A stretch of DNA of 64,000 bases. It comes from Rhodoferax ferrireducens T118 (GTDB lineage: Bacteria > Pseudomonadota > Gammaproteobacteria > Burkholderiales > Burkholderiaceae_C). This document shows positions 50,136 through 58,921 of the stretch, piece after piece. The stretch's first letter is position 1; each line of letters begins with the position of its first letter. The notes below the pieces were generated by a model. It searched no databases. It saw nothing but the letters and a program-made list of their open reading frames with translations, and had not been told where the DNA came from. The stretch lies in the NCBI RefSeq assembly GCF_000013605.1, contig NC_007901.1, positions 124,001 to 188,000 on the forward strand, written 5' to 3'. The position numbers were made by a program, and so were the translations under genes.

Positions 50136-50861
50136 TTAAAGGTCTTTTTCCAAATTTTGGACTACTTCACCCAGCGTCTTGCCAAATGGCTTGAGCTTGT
50201 CGGTGGGAAACGCCGGTTTCTTCTTTGAAGTCATCAAATGCTTCCAAAGCGCTTTTTCGCCTTGACGATAGGTTGTCAGTCGGCGGCTTGGCGGGTTGGC
50301 ATGCGTGAAGGTGGCGGCGTAAAACGACTCCACCCATTCCTTGGCATTGCCATCCTTGGGTTTCTGCATGCTTCCCGCGCAAACCTCTGCATTCGCAAAG
50401 ACATTGAACAGAGGCGCATGGTGCAACGCGGTTGTTGGTCCTGGCTTGATGTTTTCCTTGAGGGCGAACACCATCAGGCATTCCCCGCACGCCAACCACA
50501 CCAAAGGCGGGTTCTGCGCCGGCAAACTCAACTGAAGACCCTGCGACTGGAAGTGCATCCACCGGCTTTGGGCAGGTGTCCACCAGACCTGCAGCGTCGA
50601 GCTTGTCGCGATGGTCTGATCATCGACCCACACCAGATCGCTGATCCCCTGCTGGCGGGCCAACTGGCGTAGGGCTGCCATCAGGGAGTCTTTCTTGAGC
50701 GCACGCCCTTTCATGATGGTGGGCACGCCCTTGGAGTTGATATTCACATTGTGTTCGCTGACATATCCCACCTCGCGCCGCGAATAACTGCTTCGCGCGC
50801 CATAGACCAGAAAGGCCTTTTCGAGTTCGAATTCCTTTTTTTCATCGGTTTTCAGATGCAT
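50136..50861 (-). CDS. PRTRC system protein B
   Basis: The 241-residue protein, start MHLKTDEKKEFELEKAFLVY, matches the PRTRC B layout by position and by the QSRWMHFQSQGLQLSLP and PPSRRLTTYRQGEKALWKHL phrases. No biochemical role is known to me. The start follows TGAAGGAAAACC. It lies between proteins F and A, the usual cassette order. Confidence 0.75.
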   Translation of the reverse strand: MHLKTDEKKEFELEKAFLVYGARSSYSRREVGYVSEHNVNINSKGVPTIMKGRALKKDSLMAALRQLARQQGISDLVWVDDQTIATSSTLQVWWTPAQSRWMHFQSQGLQLSLPAQNPPLVWLACGECLMVFALKENIKPGPTTALHHAPLFNVFANAEVCAGSMQKPKDGNAKEWVESFYAATFTHANPPSRRLTTYRQGEKALWKHLMTSKKKPAFPTDKLKPFGKTLGEVVQNLEKDL

Positions 50862-50870
50862 GGTTTTCCT

Positions 50871-51920
50871 TCAATGTGTTTTTCGGTCCTTCACATGGTC
50901 GAGGAGGAGGCTGATGACCTCTTCGATACCCGTCCATGCGTTGAATATGTTGGCCAGCACCAATAGTCCGTCCAAGTGGTGCTCTGCGAGAGATCCGTCT
51001 GGATTGGTGTTGAGCTCCGCCCGCTGGACGAACAACAAATCATCGGATTCGCCGTTGTTGGAACGGTCGTTGTCCATTTGATCAATGAACTCCGTTATGG
51101 CGTCCATGGGTTGGTCCCCGCCGACCAGCAGGACATCAAAGCTGTACGCTTGCCAGAAATGCGGCGGCCCCTTGAACAAAGCGTCCCGGGCTTGCGCGAA
51201 CTTGGCGGGCAACTCCTTTTTAAGCAGCTGCACCAATCGGGCGGCACCTTTGAACCCAGCCTGATCGAGCTGCTTGCGCAGTTGACGGGCCTTGATCTTT
51301 TGTTGGGGGTTGATGAATATCTCACCGCCAAGGGACGCCTTGATCACGCTTGGCAGGTAGGTCTCGGCATCCTCTTTACCATAGCCGTTCTGCAGTAGCA
51401 ATTCCATGGCCTCCTCATCGGTCTGCGCGTCCTCCAGACGGTAGCAAGAAAACATCTCAAAGAGCGTTTCGCCCGTGACGAAACCAGGAATGCACTGTTT
51501 GTCCGTGATCGCTTTGATCCAGTACATCACAGTTTCCCCCAGCCCCGGACTTGATTGCTCCAATGACATGATGGGCTCATGAAGGTTGATGACGCAATCG
51601 GCCGGCGACACAACGTAACTGCTCAACAGTTCAGTGCCATCTTCGAACTCATATGGCTCGCAGATGGCGCTCATTTGAATCTTGATGTAGCGCTCACTGT
51701 ACCCATTGGGCTTGTAGCCCAATTCATAGAGGTTTTTCAGGACAACTTCGTCAATGTCCCGATGCACCTTGCTATCGGGGTAGATGGTGGGCAGACCCAG
51801 GGCCTCCCTCTCTGCGAAGAGAGAGGCCACAAGGGAGCCGCCTTCAGATTCGCCTGTGACTATGCATGGAACCCCTTTCGAGATTCGCGGCAGGCACAGC
51901 GTCGAGACGGCCGCTGTCAT
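50871..51920 (-). CDS. PRTRC system protein F
   Basis: The 349-residue protein lies in the F position of the cassette and includes the phrases KNLYELGYKPNGYSERY, FEMFSCYRLEDAQTDEE and FINPQQKIKARQLRKQLD. No enzymatic motif was recognised. The ATG at 51920 overlaps the stop of protein C by one base (TGATG), indicating coupled translation. Confidence 0.75.
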   Translation of the reverse strand: MTAAVSTLCLPRISKGVPCIVTGESEGGSLVASLFAEREALGLPTIYPDSKVHRDIDEVVLKNLYELGYKPNGYSERYIKIQMSAICEPYEFEDGTELLSSYVVSPADCVINLHEPIMSLEQSSPGLGETVMYWIKAITDKQCIPGFVTGETLFEMFSCYRLEDAQTDEEAMELLLQNGYGKEDAETYLPSVIKASLGGEIFINPQQKIKARQLRKQLDQAGFKGAARLVQLLKKELPAKFAQARDALFKGPPHFWQAYSFDVLLVGGDQPMDAITEFIDQMDNDRSNNGESDDLLFVQRAELNTNPDGSLAEHHLDGLLVLANIFNAWTGIEEVISLLLDHVKDRKTH

Positions 51921-52345
51921 CAGAAGAACCAGGGAATGGCTTGAGCCGGAGGCCGGATGCAATCACCGTTGCCTGACTTGGACAGAATCTCGATCAGGCT
52001 ATTGACTTGGGCTTGCGGCCGGATGGCGCCCTTGCGGAAACCAGCCAGACGGTCGCTGATCCAGCCCGGGACCTTGATATTGGCGAGTTCCAATTTTTCT
52101 TCAGCCGTTGTGGCCATGTTCACCATTGCCTGGAGGCCTTTGGTACCGACGGCACGGTGCAGCGTGAACTGCAATTCGTTGCCGACAACTTCAGGACCGC
52201 GGACTTCGGCGCTCGAGAGTTCGGGGCGACCAGCGGCTGCGAAGAAATCTCGGACTGCAACCGGTTGCATCGTTGCATCCGGGTCGGGCATTTTGACGCC
52301 CGCGTAAATGAACACGCGGGTAAGGATTTGACGTTCGAGTGCCAT
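51920..52345 (-). CDS. PRTRC system protein C (ubiquitin-like) with C-terminal extension
   Basis: The first 70 residues (MALERQILTRVFIYAGVKM, ATMQPVAVRDFFAAAGRPEL, LQFTLHRAVGTKG) match the short ubiquitin-like PRTRC C protein. Here an additional 70-residue C-terminal part follows (EEKLELANIKVPGWISDRLA), so the protein is about twice the usual length as I recall it. It ends IPWFF, not in a diglycine. The start follows CAAGGAAAAAAAC. Confidence 0.75.
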   Translation of the reverse strand: MALERQILTRVFIYAGVKMPDPDATMQPVAVRDFFAAAGRPELSSAEVRGPEVVGNELQFTLHRAVGTKGLQAMVNMATTAEEKLELANIKVPGWISDRLAGFRKGAIRPQAQVNSLIEILSKSGNGDCIRPPAQAIPWFF

Positions 52346-52371
52346 GTTTTTTTCCTTGTCTTGAAATGGGG

Positions 52372-52881
52372 TTAGAACAGTTCGTCAGCGCCCATGGGGG
52401 CGTTTGACGTGACCGAGAGCGGAAGAACCGGTGTTGGCGTCGCGCCAGCATTTGATTCATCGCTACCCGTGTCGTCTGGGTCGTCGTCGCCCGAAAGCAG
52501 TCTGCCGAGCTCACCTGCAGCAGGTGAGGCGGGCTTGACCGGTCGACTGTTCGCCATCTTCTTGGCAGAGTCTTCCTTGGCCTTTGCAGCCTTGGCTTCT
52601 GATTGCTCCTGGAGTGCCTTGATCTGGTCCGTCACCTGCTGTTGCAGCGATGTGTGGACTTCACTGTAGGCCTTGAACTGGTCGACAAACCCGGCATCGA
52701 GATCATCGGGCGTTCCGGTGAGCACAAACGGGGCACTCAGGTGCGGCGCTTTCTCAGCAATTTCTGCTTTCAATGTCGGTGTGATGATTAAGCAAACCTT
52801 GTTTTCACCTGGGAAGGTCATGGCCATCCCGACCGAAGCCAGGCGCGAACTCAGTTCTCTGTGAATTGTTTTGAAAAACAT
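52372..52881 (-). CDS. PRTRC system protein E
   Basis: The 169-residue protein has a conserved-looking N-terminal domain (MFFKTIHRELSSRLASVGMA, VCLIITPTLKAEIAEKAPHL) and an Ala/Lys-rich then Asp/Ser-rich disordered C-terminus. Position and sequence fit PRTRC E. The start at 52881 follows CAAGGAACCATTC. The role is unknown. Confidence 0.75.
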   Translation of the reverse strand: MFFKTIHRELSSRLASVGMAMTFPGENKVCLIITPTLKAEIAEKAPHLSAPFVLTGTPDDLDAGFVDQFKAYSEVHTSLQQQVTDQIKALQEQSEAKAAKAKEDSAKKMANSRPVKPASPAAGELGRLLSGDDDPDDTGSDESNAGATPTPVLPLSVTSNAPMGADELF

Positions 52882-52904
52882 GAATGGTTCCTTGAAATGA
52901 AACA

Positions 52905-52934
52905 AAGACCCGGCAGCTCGCGCCGCGGGGTCTT
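52905..52934 (-). promoter_or_regulatory. Leader hairpin before PRTRC E
   Basis: AAGACCC (52905-52911) pairs with GGGTCTT (52928-52934) around a GC-rich centre. It stands 24 bases upstream of the start codon. Confidence 0.55.
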
Positions 52935-52994
52935 GATAGGTGTCAGCCCAGAAATGGGACGACGTTTATTTGAAATGGGGGACGATAACTTCGA

Positions 52995-53288
52995 TCAGCG
53001 TCGATTCGCTTCTTCGCGCTTTCGCTGTTTGTCTTCTTCCCAGAATTTTTTGGTGGCTTCTTCCAGGTCGACGTCTTTCAGTTCCTGACAGACTTCGTTG
53101 AACGAGAGCCGGGCCAGCCGTTTATCTGCCAAAACCGATCCCGCCAGGATGGCGGAATAGATCACGAGTCCGGCGACTGTGTTGAGTCCAAGTGCGGCTT
53201 GGACGCTCGGGATCACGAACGACAGTAATAAAACTGCTGACGCGCCGACCGAAACGTACCTGTTGATGCGCATGAGTAGCTGGTACAT
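52995..53288 (-). CDS. Small membrane protein within the PRTRC cassette, 97 aa
   Basis: It has two transmembrane segments (VGASAVLLLSFVIPSVQAAL and TVAGLVIYSAILAGSVL) and a charged C-terminal coil (LEEATKKFWEEDKQRKREEA). The start at 53288 follows GCACAAGAAAAA; upstream frame is leader. It lies between ParB and protein E and is not one of the named PRTRC components I know. Confidence 0.6.
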   Translation of the reverse strand: MYQLLMRINRYVSVGASAVLLLSFVIPSVQAALGLNTVAGLVIYSAILAGSVLADKRLARLSFNEVCQELKDVDLEEATKKFWEEDKQRKREEANRR

Positions 53289-53326
53289 TTTTTCTTGTGC
53301 GTTTGCACATCCTTTCTCTTCTTTTG

Positions 53327-53474
53327 AAATGCCGGCACGGTGGCCGACGACGTCTTGCGACGATTGAACTCTGTCCTGCTTGCATAGGACTGCGACAGAC
53401 CCCTCAGTGGAGGGCCCTCTCGCAGCCCCATGCGGGGTCCTGCGCCATTTGCAGAGTACCACTGGAAGTGGTAC
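53327..53474 (-). promoter_or_regulatory. Hairpin leader between ParB and the small membrane protein
   Basis: GTACCACT-GGA-AGTGGTAC (53456-53474) directly follows the ParB stop. CGCAGCCCC..GGGG..CTGCG and CGTC-GCAA-GACG (53351-53362; GNRA loop on the minus strand) follow, then a TTTGAAATGCC box near 53327. Confidence 0.5.
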
Positions 53475-53489
53475 CCAGCAGCTGGATTT

Positions 53490-55232
53490 TTACTTTTCGA
53501 ACTCGGGTCTGAGCACGTTGGGCACCTTGCCTTTGTACTCAAAATCGACGAGCGAAGTGATGTGCTTGATGAACTCGCTCTTTTTGCCACCGGAAATTGA
53601 GCGGAAAGTCTTGCCCATCTTCTCGGTAATCCCGATTTCGTCGCAAATTGCGCAGATCTCGGTTTTGGTCAGCTTTTCAAGAAGCATCTTGCCGGACTCA
53701 TCGTTGAGTGTGAAGTAGTTTGCCAGATCGGGATTGGCAAGGATGGTGAGATCCTTGAGTTCAGCCCGGGTCAAATCTGTCAGCGCCACCGCCCCCAGAT
53801 TGGGCAGCATGTTGAGTGCATGTTCCTTGGGGATGTCCATCATGATCTTCATCGCATCGCGCAGACCATAGGCTGACAAATCGCTCTTCATCCAGCCTTT
53901 TTTCAAAAACACACTCTTGACTTCCTCGCCTTTGAACAGGCGTCCCTGGCTGTTGAGCACGATGGCCATCACAAAACGTGCATTGAACTCGGAGTTCACC
54001 GCCAGTTCCTTGAAGACTACCTTGCGGTACAGCACATCACGGAAGTCGAGTACCGCGCCGCTGAGCCCCACAGTTGGCTTGGCTGCCTCGGTAATGGGCT
54101 TTTCGGCCTTGGCAGGCTTGACTGCGCCGGCGGCTTTGGAGCCTTCAACGGGTGGCGTGCCGGGGCCGGCAGCAGCCCCGGATGGCTTTTCTGCTGTGGG
54201 AGGGGGCGAATTGAGAGCTTCCTGCGCCGCCTTGAAATCCTTGACCTTGGTCTCGTTGCATTCAATCCCGTAGCACAGCCCGCCACTGACCTTGCCGAGC
54301 TTGTTGGGCATCGCAGAGACGGCTGCACCAAAGTCTTTGCAGCTGCGGCAGGCAATGGCCTGACTTTCCCCGATCGATTCTGGTGTAAGACGGATCACAC
54401 GGAAGTTGTCGCCGGGGCGCACTATTTCCACGCGCTGAAAGTCGTCTTTGAGTTTGTCGACCGTCAACTGAAGCTGGGCCTCTGTTTTATTGTCGAAGCA
54501 GACCGCGTCCAGGCAATGCCCTTCCCCGATATTGCCGAACATCGCTTGCTGACGCGCGCTGTTGTGTGCACAGGCGCCACAGTCGACAGGATCAAAGATC
54601 GCCGATGGCAGTGCCTTGGTCAAAGACAGAATCATCGCCGAGACATCCTCGATAGAGGGGATCCCGATCTTGTCAAACTGGCTGACCAGCTCGTCCTGTT
54701 TGACCATGGTCAGTCCCGAGAGCATCTCGGCCACGCCCAGTTTCAACCGTCGCTCAATCAGACGTTGGCGCACCAGAGGCGAACATGCCATGAGTTTCAA
54801 CCGGTTGTCCAGTTTGAGCCGCGACATGTTCATGCGCTTGGCGGTTTCCTCGCGATCGCCATTGCAGCGCGCTAGTTCACGAGCGGCGGCTTCGGCTTCT
54901 TCGGCTGGGCTCATCGGTTCGCGTTGCAGGTTTTCCGCGGCAGAGGCCGCTTCGGCTTCCTCGTCGGTCATCACCTTGATCAGCGCTGGGATTTGGTAGT
55001 CTTGACCGAATACCTCCAGCGAGCCCAGGAAGCGTCGCTGCCCAGCGACAACTTCGTACGGGGTTTTCTTGCCCTGCACTGGCCGAGCCAGAATTGCCTG
55101 GAGAACTCCCTTGGATTTGAGACTATCTTTAAAGTCCTGCCAGTCCTGATCGTCGTGAACCTTACGACGAGGGTTGTAAGACGGAACGTGTAAGTCGCGC
55201 AGGGCAATGCCCGCGATGGTTGGCGTTTCCAT
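53490..55232 (-). CDS. PRTRC system ParB-family protein
   Basis: The 580-residue protein has a ParB N-terminal domain: LRDLHVPSYNPRRKV, VVAGQRRFLGSL and AAENLQREPMSPAEEAEA. A helix-turn-helix region (REETAKRMNMSRLKLDNRL) follows. The middle has paired cysteines (CGAC, CLDAVC, CRSC, CYGIEC) for metal binding, and an Ala/Pro linker leads to a C-terminal domain. ParB proteins bind a centromere-like site and partition DNA. The start at 55232 follows AAAGAAGGATAGTT. A candidate operator lies at 55362-55378. No ParA is encoded in the window. Confidence 0.85.
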   Translation of the reverse strand: METPTIAGIALRDLHVPSYNPRRKVHDDQDWQDFKDSLKSKGVLQAILARPVQGKKTPYEVVAGQRRFLGSLEVFGQDYQIPALIKVMTDEEAEAASAAENLQREPMSPAEEAEAAARELARCNGDREETAKRMNMSRLKLDNRLKLMACSPLVRQRLIERRLKLGVAEMLSGLTMVKQDELVSQFDKIGIPSIEDVSAMILSLTKALPSAIFDPVDCGACAHNSARQQAMFGNIGEGHCLDAVCFDNKTEAQLQLTVDKLKDDFQRVEIVRPGDNFRVIRLTPESIGESQAIACRSCKDFGAAVSAMPNKLGKVSGGLCYGIECNETKVKDFKAAQEALNSPPPTAEKPSGAAAGPGTPPVEGSKAAGAVKPAKAEKPITEAAKPTVGLSGAVLDFRDVLYRKVVFKELAVNSEFNARFVMAIVLNSQGRLFKGEEVKSVFLKKGWMKSDLSAYGLRDAMKIMMDIPKEHALNMLPNLGAVALTDLTRAELKDLTILANPDLANYFTLNDESGKMLLEKLTKTEICAICDEIGITEKMGKTFRSISGGKKSEFIKHITSLVDFEYKGKVPNVLRPEFEK

Positions 55233-55361
55233 AACTATCCTTCTTTGATATGAAATCAGCCGAACGGCTGATTGAATGCAATCGTTAGACGCAGGCGTTG
55301 CCTGATCCGATCTCAGATTGCGGTTTTTGTTTTCAGCCGCGAACGCGGGTGAAAGAGGGTA

Positions 55362-55378
55362 TGTCCACGTGGTGGACA
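55362..55378. promoter_or_regulatory. Palindrome upstream of parB (candidate operator/parS-like)
   Basis: TGTCCAC-GTG-GTGGACA is a perfect inverted repeat with 7-base arms, 130 bases upstream of parB in the 248-base gap between the histidine kinase stop and parB. It may be an autoregulatory or partition site. I found no second copy nearby. Confidence 0.5.
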
Positions 55379-55480
55379 CTGGTTTGACATGCCGTTCCTG
55401 ACGAACGACTAACAGCTTAGCGCTGAGTAAATATCACTTTAACACAATTTCGAGTGGGTAACACTGTTTTTTGCACTAAA

Positions 55481-57178
55481 TCAGCCGGGCTGAGCAGGCG
55501 CGTGCCGGGCGACAACTGGGCGCTCTGACAATCGCCTCTCCAGCCGGCCGACATGGTTCAACGGTTCCGGTGGTGGCACGTCAAAGGCGTTCAATTGAAT
55601 GACAAAGGTTGTCCCAACCCCAACCTCGGAACTGCATTCGATGGTTCCACCCATGGCCTGCACCGCCCTTTTCACCATTGTCAACCCAAGACCATGCGCC
55701 GGTGTCCCACTGGTGGAATAAAACGGATCGAATATTTTGTCGAGTTGGTCCGCGCGAATCCCGGAGCCATGGTCCGCAATGACCAACCGGATTTGACCGT
55801 CTTGTTTAGTCAATTCAATTTCAATTTTCGGCCCATCGAAATGCGTTGTGCTGTTAGATAGCGCCTTGATGGCGTTGCCCACCAGATTGACGAATGCATA
55901 TTCGAACATGGTGCCATCTGCTCGGGCCCAACAATCGTCTTCAATGTGGACTCGCATTTGCCCTGCTTTTGAAAACCAATTCTTGTTGACCTCCAACGAC
56001 TCCCTGACGATCGGCCCAATGTTTACCCTGGCCACAGGCAACTCCAGCCGCTCTCTCAGCACGACGCCAACATTTATCATTGACGAATCGATGTGCCTGT
56101 TCATGCCGTTCAGAATCCGGTCGGTATTGTTGAGTAATATTTTGAACCGCTCTTTGTCGCATTCGCCGGCTTCAAGCGATTCGAGCATGAATTCATTGCT
56201 CATTCGCATGGATGCGATAGGGGTCCTGAATTCATGAGCGAAAATTCCAATCGATACCATCGCCTCAGCCATCCGTTCCCGGAGCAAGCACAGCCGATCT
56301 AAGCATGCTTTGATGGTGTTGGCAAAGGACTTCCCGAGTGTCTCGTCGATTTCATCAAACCCGTCAGGCTTGTTCAACCAAAGCACCACCTTGCGCCCGA
56401 GTGAAACTTTGATGTAGATGTACCAATCTTTGTCGGTCTTAATGCTATTCGTCTGCTCCAACGCCTTGGTCATCTTCTTCTTGGTCACTGAAATATTGGG
56501 AGGCAAAACGCCGATTCCATTCAACGGTTCAATGAGAGACTCATGCTCGCTGGTTGCCGACATCACGGTCAGGGGCACTATCCCTTGATTTACTGTCATA
56601 CCGGCGTAGGCCAGTCCCCCACCGGCATTCTTTCCAAAAATAGGCGCAACGTACTGCATACAGACGTTTGCAAACTGGTCGATTTCGTCTGTAGTCAAAA
56701 GCTGATTCGAACAACAAATTATTTGCTGCATGGCGTCCTTCAATCGCGCCAATCGCTGTAGTTGATCATAGGCTCTGATGGCAACAATCACTGCCGTGAT
56801 TATCCGATCACGAACGGCTGTTTGCTTAAGGATGTAGTCGTCGATTTCCAGCTTCAGGGTTATATCTCGTTCTGGGGCGTATCCGGGGTTACCCGTCCTC
56901 AAAATGATCCGAGACATTTGCATATTGAAATCATGACGAATCATGGTCACCAGGCTCAATCCCGCGTGGGGTTTCTCCATGACAACATCCAACAAAATTA
57001 CAGCGAAATCACGCTCCCTTTCAAGCAACTCAATCGCTGCCGTAGCACTGCCCAGCGTGGTTATATCCAACTCACGCCCTAAAACCTTGAGATCCATCAG
57101 GGTGTAGACGGTGTTTGTCAGAACATCCGCATCGTCGTCAACGACAAGGACTCTCCATTTTTTATCTTGCTTATTCAT
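55481..57178 (-). CDS. Histidine kinase with N-terminal receiver and DUF3369-like domain
   Basis: The 565-residue protein has an N-terminal receiver domain (WRVLVVDDDAD, phospho-acceptor Asp64), a middle sensory region (about 140-300) of the DUF3369 type, a HisKA helix with His315 (FAHEFRTPI) and an ATPase domain (DHGSGIRADQ, GLGLTMVKRAV). It has no membrane segment. The start overlaps the upstream kinase stop (ATGA at 57175-57178), so the two are translated together and may form a phosphorelay. Confidence 0.85.
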   Translation of the reverse strand: MNKQDKKWRVLVVDDDADVLTNTVYTLMDLKVLGRELDITTLGSATAAIELLERERDFAVILLDVVMEKPHAGLSLVTMIRHDFNMQMSRIILRTGNPGYAPERDITLKLEIDDYILKQTAVRDRIITAVIVAIRAYDQLQRLARLKDAMQQIICCSNQLLTTDEIDQFANVCMQYVAPIFGKNAGGGLAYAGMTVNQGIVPLTVMSATSEHESLIEPLNGIGVLPPNISVTKKKMTKALEQTNSIKTDKDWYIYIKVSLGRKVVLWLNKPDGFDEIDETLGKSFANTIKACLDRLCLLRERMAEAMVSIGIFAHEFRTPIASMRMSNEFMLESLEAGECDKERFKILLNNTDRILNGMNRHIDSSMINVGVVLRERLELPVARVNIGPIVRESLEVNKNWFSKAGQMRVHIEDDCWARADGTMFEYAFVNLVGNAIKALSNSTTHFDGPKIEIELTKQDGQIRLVIADHGSGIRADQLDKIFDPFYSTSGTPAHGLGLTMVKRAVQAMGGTIECSSEVGVGTTFVIQLNAFDVPPPEPLNHVGRLERRLSERPVVARHAPAQPG

Positions 57179-58668
57179 TGAAGAAAACCCGGAACTGTGT
57201 CTGGCGGGGAACTATCGTTTTCGACAGTGGGCGAACTCAATGGAATCGTGACGATGAATTTGGATCCGTCGGGTCCCGTGTTCACGTCAATGTCTCCGGC
57301 CAGGATCGCTGTTGCAAGGTGCGCGACGATGCTAAGGCCCATTCCCGTCCCCCCGCGCCCTCTTTTAGTGGTGAAAAATGGCTCGAAGATTCTTGTAACT
57401 ACTTCATGGTGTATGCCCCATCCGTTGTCTGCGACTTCAATGCAGACATCCGATGTTCCTGACTTGATCCAGGTTCTTATCGTCACAATTCCATCTGGTT
57501 TCTTTTCAAGTCCGTGTATCACGGCGTTTGTCACCAGATTGGTAACGATTTGCTCAATCGCGAAGGGAAATGTCTCCATCTTAATGCTCTCATCCAGTCG
57601 CAATTTTACTCTGACACCGTATTTTGAAAGCGTTGGCTTCAACGCGAAAATAGACTGTTTGATGCAGTCTGCAAGGTTGACCGTAAGTCGATTGCTACCC
57701 AATTGATCCAGACTAACTTGTTTGAAATTGGTCACAAGAGTGTTGGCCCGGTCAAGGTTTCTGCTGATGATTTGCGCCCCCTCCATCATGTATTGACTGA
57801 GACGTTTTTCTCTTTGCGGATCTTGACCCAATTTTTCTTGCATCTCATGGCTCCAAGCAATCATATTGGATGAGGTCAAAACTGCATTTCCTATCGGCGT
57901 ACCCAATTCATGCGACAGGCCTGAGACCAGGGTTCCAAGATTGGAAAACTGTTCATGCTTAACAAAGACCTTATTTGTTTCGTTTACCGTCAAATCCAGT
58001 TGTTCAGACTTTTCTGAGAGAAGTTTTGCCAGGAGTTGGTTGGTTTGTTCGAGATGTTCGCGGGCGCTGTCACGTTCGCGCAAGGCTAACTGTCTTTCTT
58101 CTATCAAGTGCCGCCGCATGATGGCGCAGACGACAAACAGCACAGTCAAGATGGTAGTAGCAACGGCAAAGTGCTTTATCGTTTGTGCGTATGCGATTTG
58201 AGACATTCCTGCTACTTGCTCAGCGAGAGTCCCCCACAACAACAACCCGACATAGGCAAATAGCACCCCGAGACCATAGCCCGTCCCCAGTGCTATGGTC
58301 ACGGCGGCCAGTCCTAAACACAAAATCATGGTCTGTGTATGCACGATGGTGGTTGCAAGGTGAGTCAAGCCTAACCAGAATGCCCCGATGAGGAATGCAT
58401 AGGACAAAACTGAAAACTTTGCAAACCCCTTGTATATTGCCCATCTTTCTGCGATCAGAAATAGAACAAGGAAAACGATCATCATCACTGCGGCAGGTGG
58501 ACTGGCCTTAACCCACAAGTTCTCCAGCATATACAGGAGCAGAGAAATAATAGTTAAAGCATTAATGTCCGAATAAGCACCCGACAGCCGCTTCATGTCC
58601 TGATCCTCGAATTTTGGCCTCGGGAAAACCTTCAAATACAGCTGCAATGAGACTGTGAAAATACTCAT
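57175..58668 (-). CDS. Membrane histidine kinase
   Basis: The 497-residue protein has five or six transmembrane helices (about residues 36-186), a coiled linker, a HisKA box with His253 (LSHELGTPIG) and an ATPase domain (ADNGWGIHHE, FFTTKRGRGGTGMGLSIV). The start at 58668 is preferred (MSIFTVSLQL, after AGGATCAAC) over an upstream GTG. The 7TM-like sensor region resembles small-molecule receptors such as those of Lqs/Cqs systems by topology only. It shares an operon with the receiver-kinase and probably controls the response regulator at 47208. Confidence 0.8.
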   Translation of the reverse strand: MSIFTVSLQLYLKVFPRPKFEDQDMKRLSGAYSDINALTIISLLLYMLENLWVKASPPAAVMMIVFLVLFLIAERWAIYKGFAKFSVLSYAFLIGAFWLGLTHLATTIVHTQTMILCLGLAAVTIALGTGYGLGVLFAYVGLLLWGTLAEQVAGMSQIAYAQTIKHFAVATTILTVLFVVCAIMRRHLIEERQLALRERDSAREHLEQTNQLLAKLLSEKSEQLDLTVNETNKVFVKHEQFSNLGTLVSGLSHELGTPIGNAVLTSSNMIAWSHEMQEKLGQDPQREKRLSQYMMEGAQIISRNLDRANTLVTNFKQVSLDQLGSNRLTVNLADCIKQSIFALKPTLSKYGVRVKLRLDESIKMETFPFAIEQIVTNLVTNAVIHGLEKKPDGIVTIRTWIKSGTSDVCIEVADNGWGIHHEVVTRIFEPFFTTKRGRGGTGMGLSIVAHLATAILAGDIDVNTGPDGSKFIVTIPLSSPTVENDSSPPDTVPGFLQ

Positions 58669-58921
58669 GTTGATCCTGGTTGATTGGTGTGCCATCTTCA
58701 CCGTCCTGCGTCCACTTCAGAATGGACGGCCAAGGCTTTGTGGTTTTTGGGATAATAGCAATTTGCGTCAAAGTCCTGCTGAATGAACGCGAAACATTGC
58801 AACCCAACGGGTTCGCCGAACGTTTGGTGAGACGGAAATTTATGGATTATGGAAACCAAAACAATTGTCACTTTGTCGTGCCCTCTGCGGATGGCCTCAT
58901 GCAAATTTCGGAAGGTGGAAC

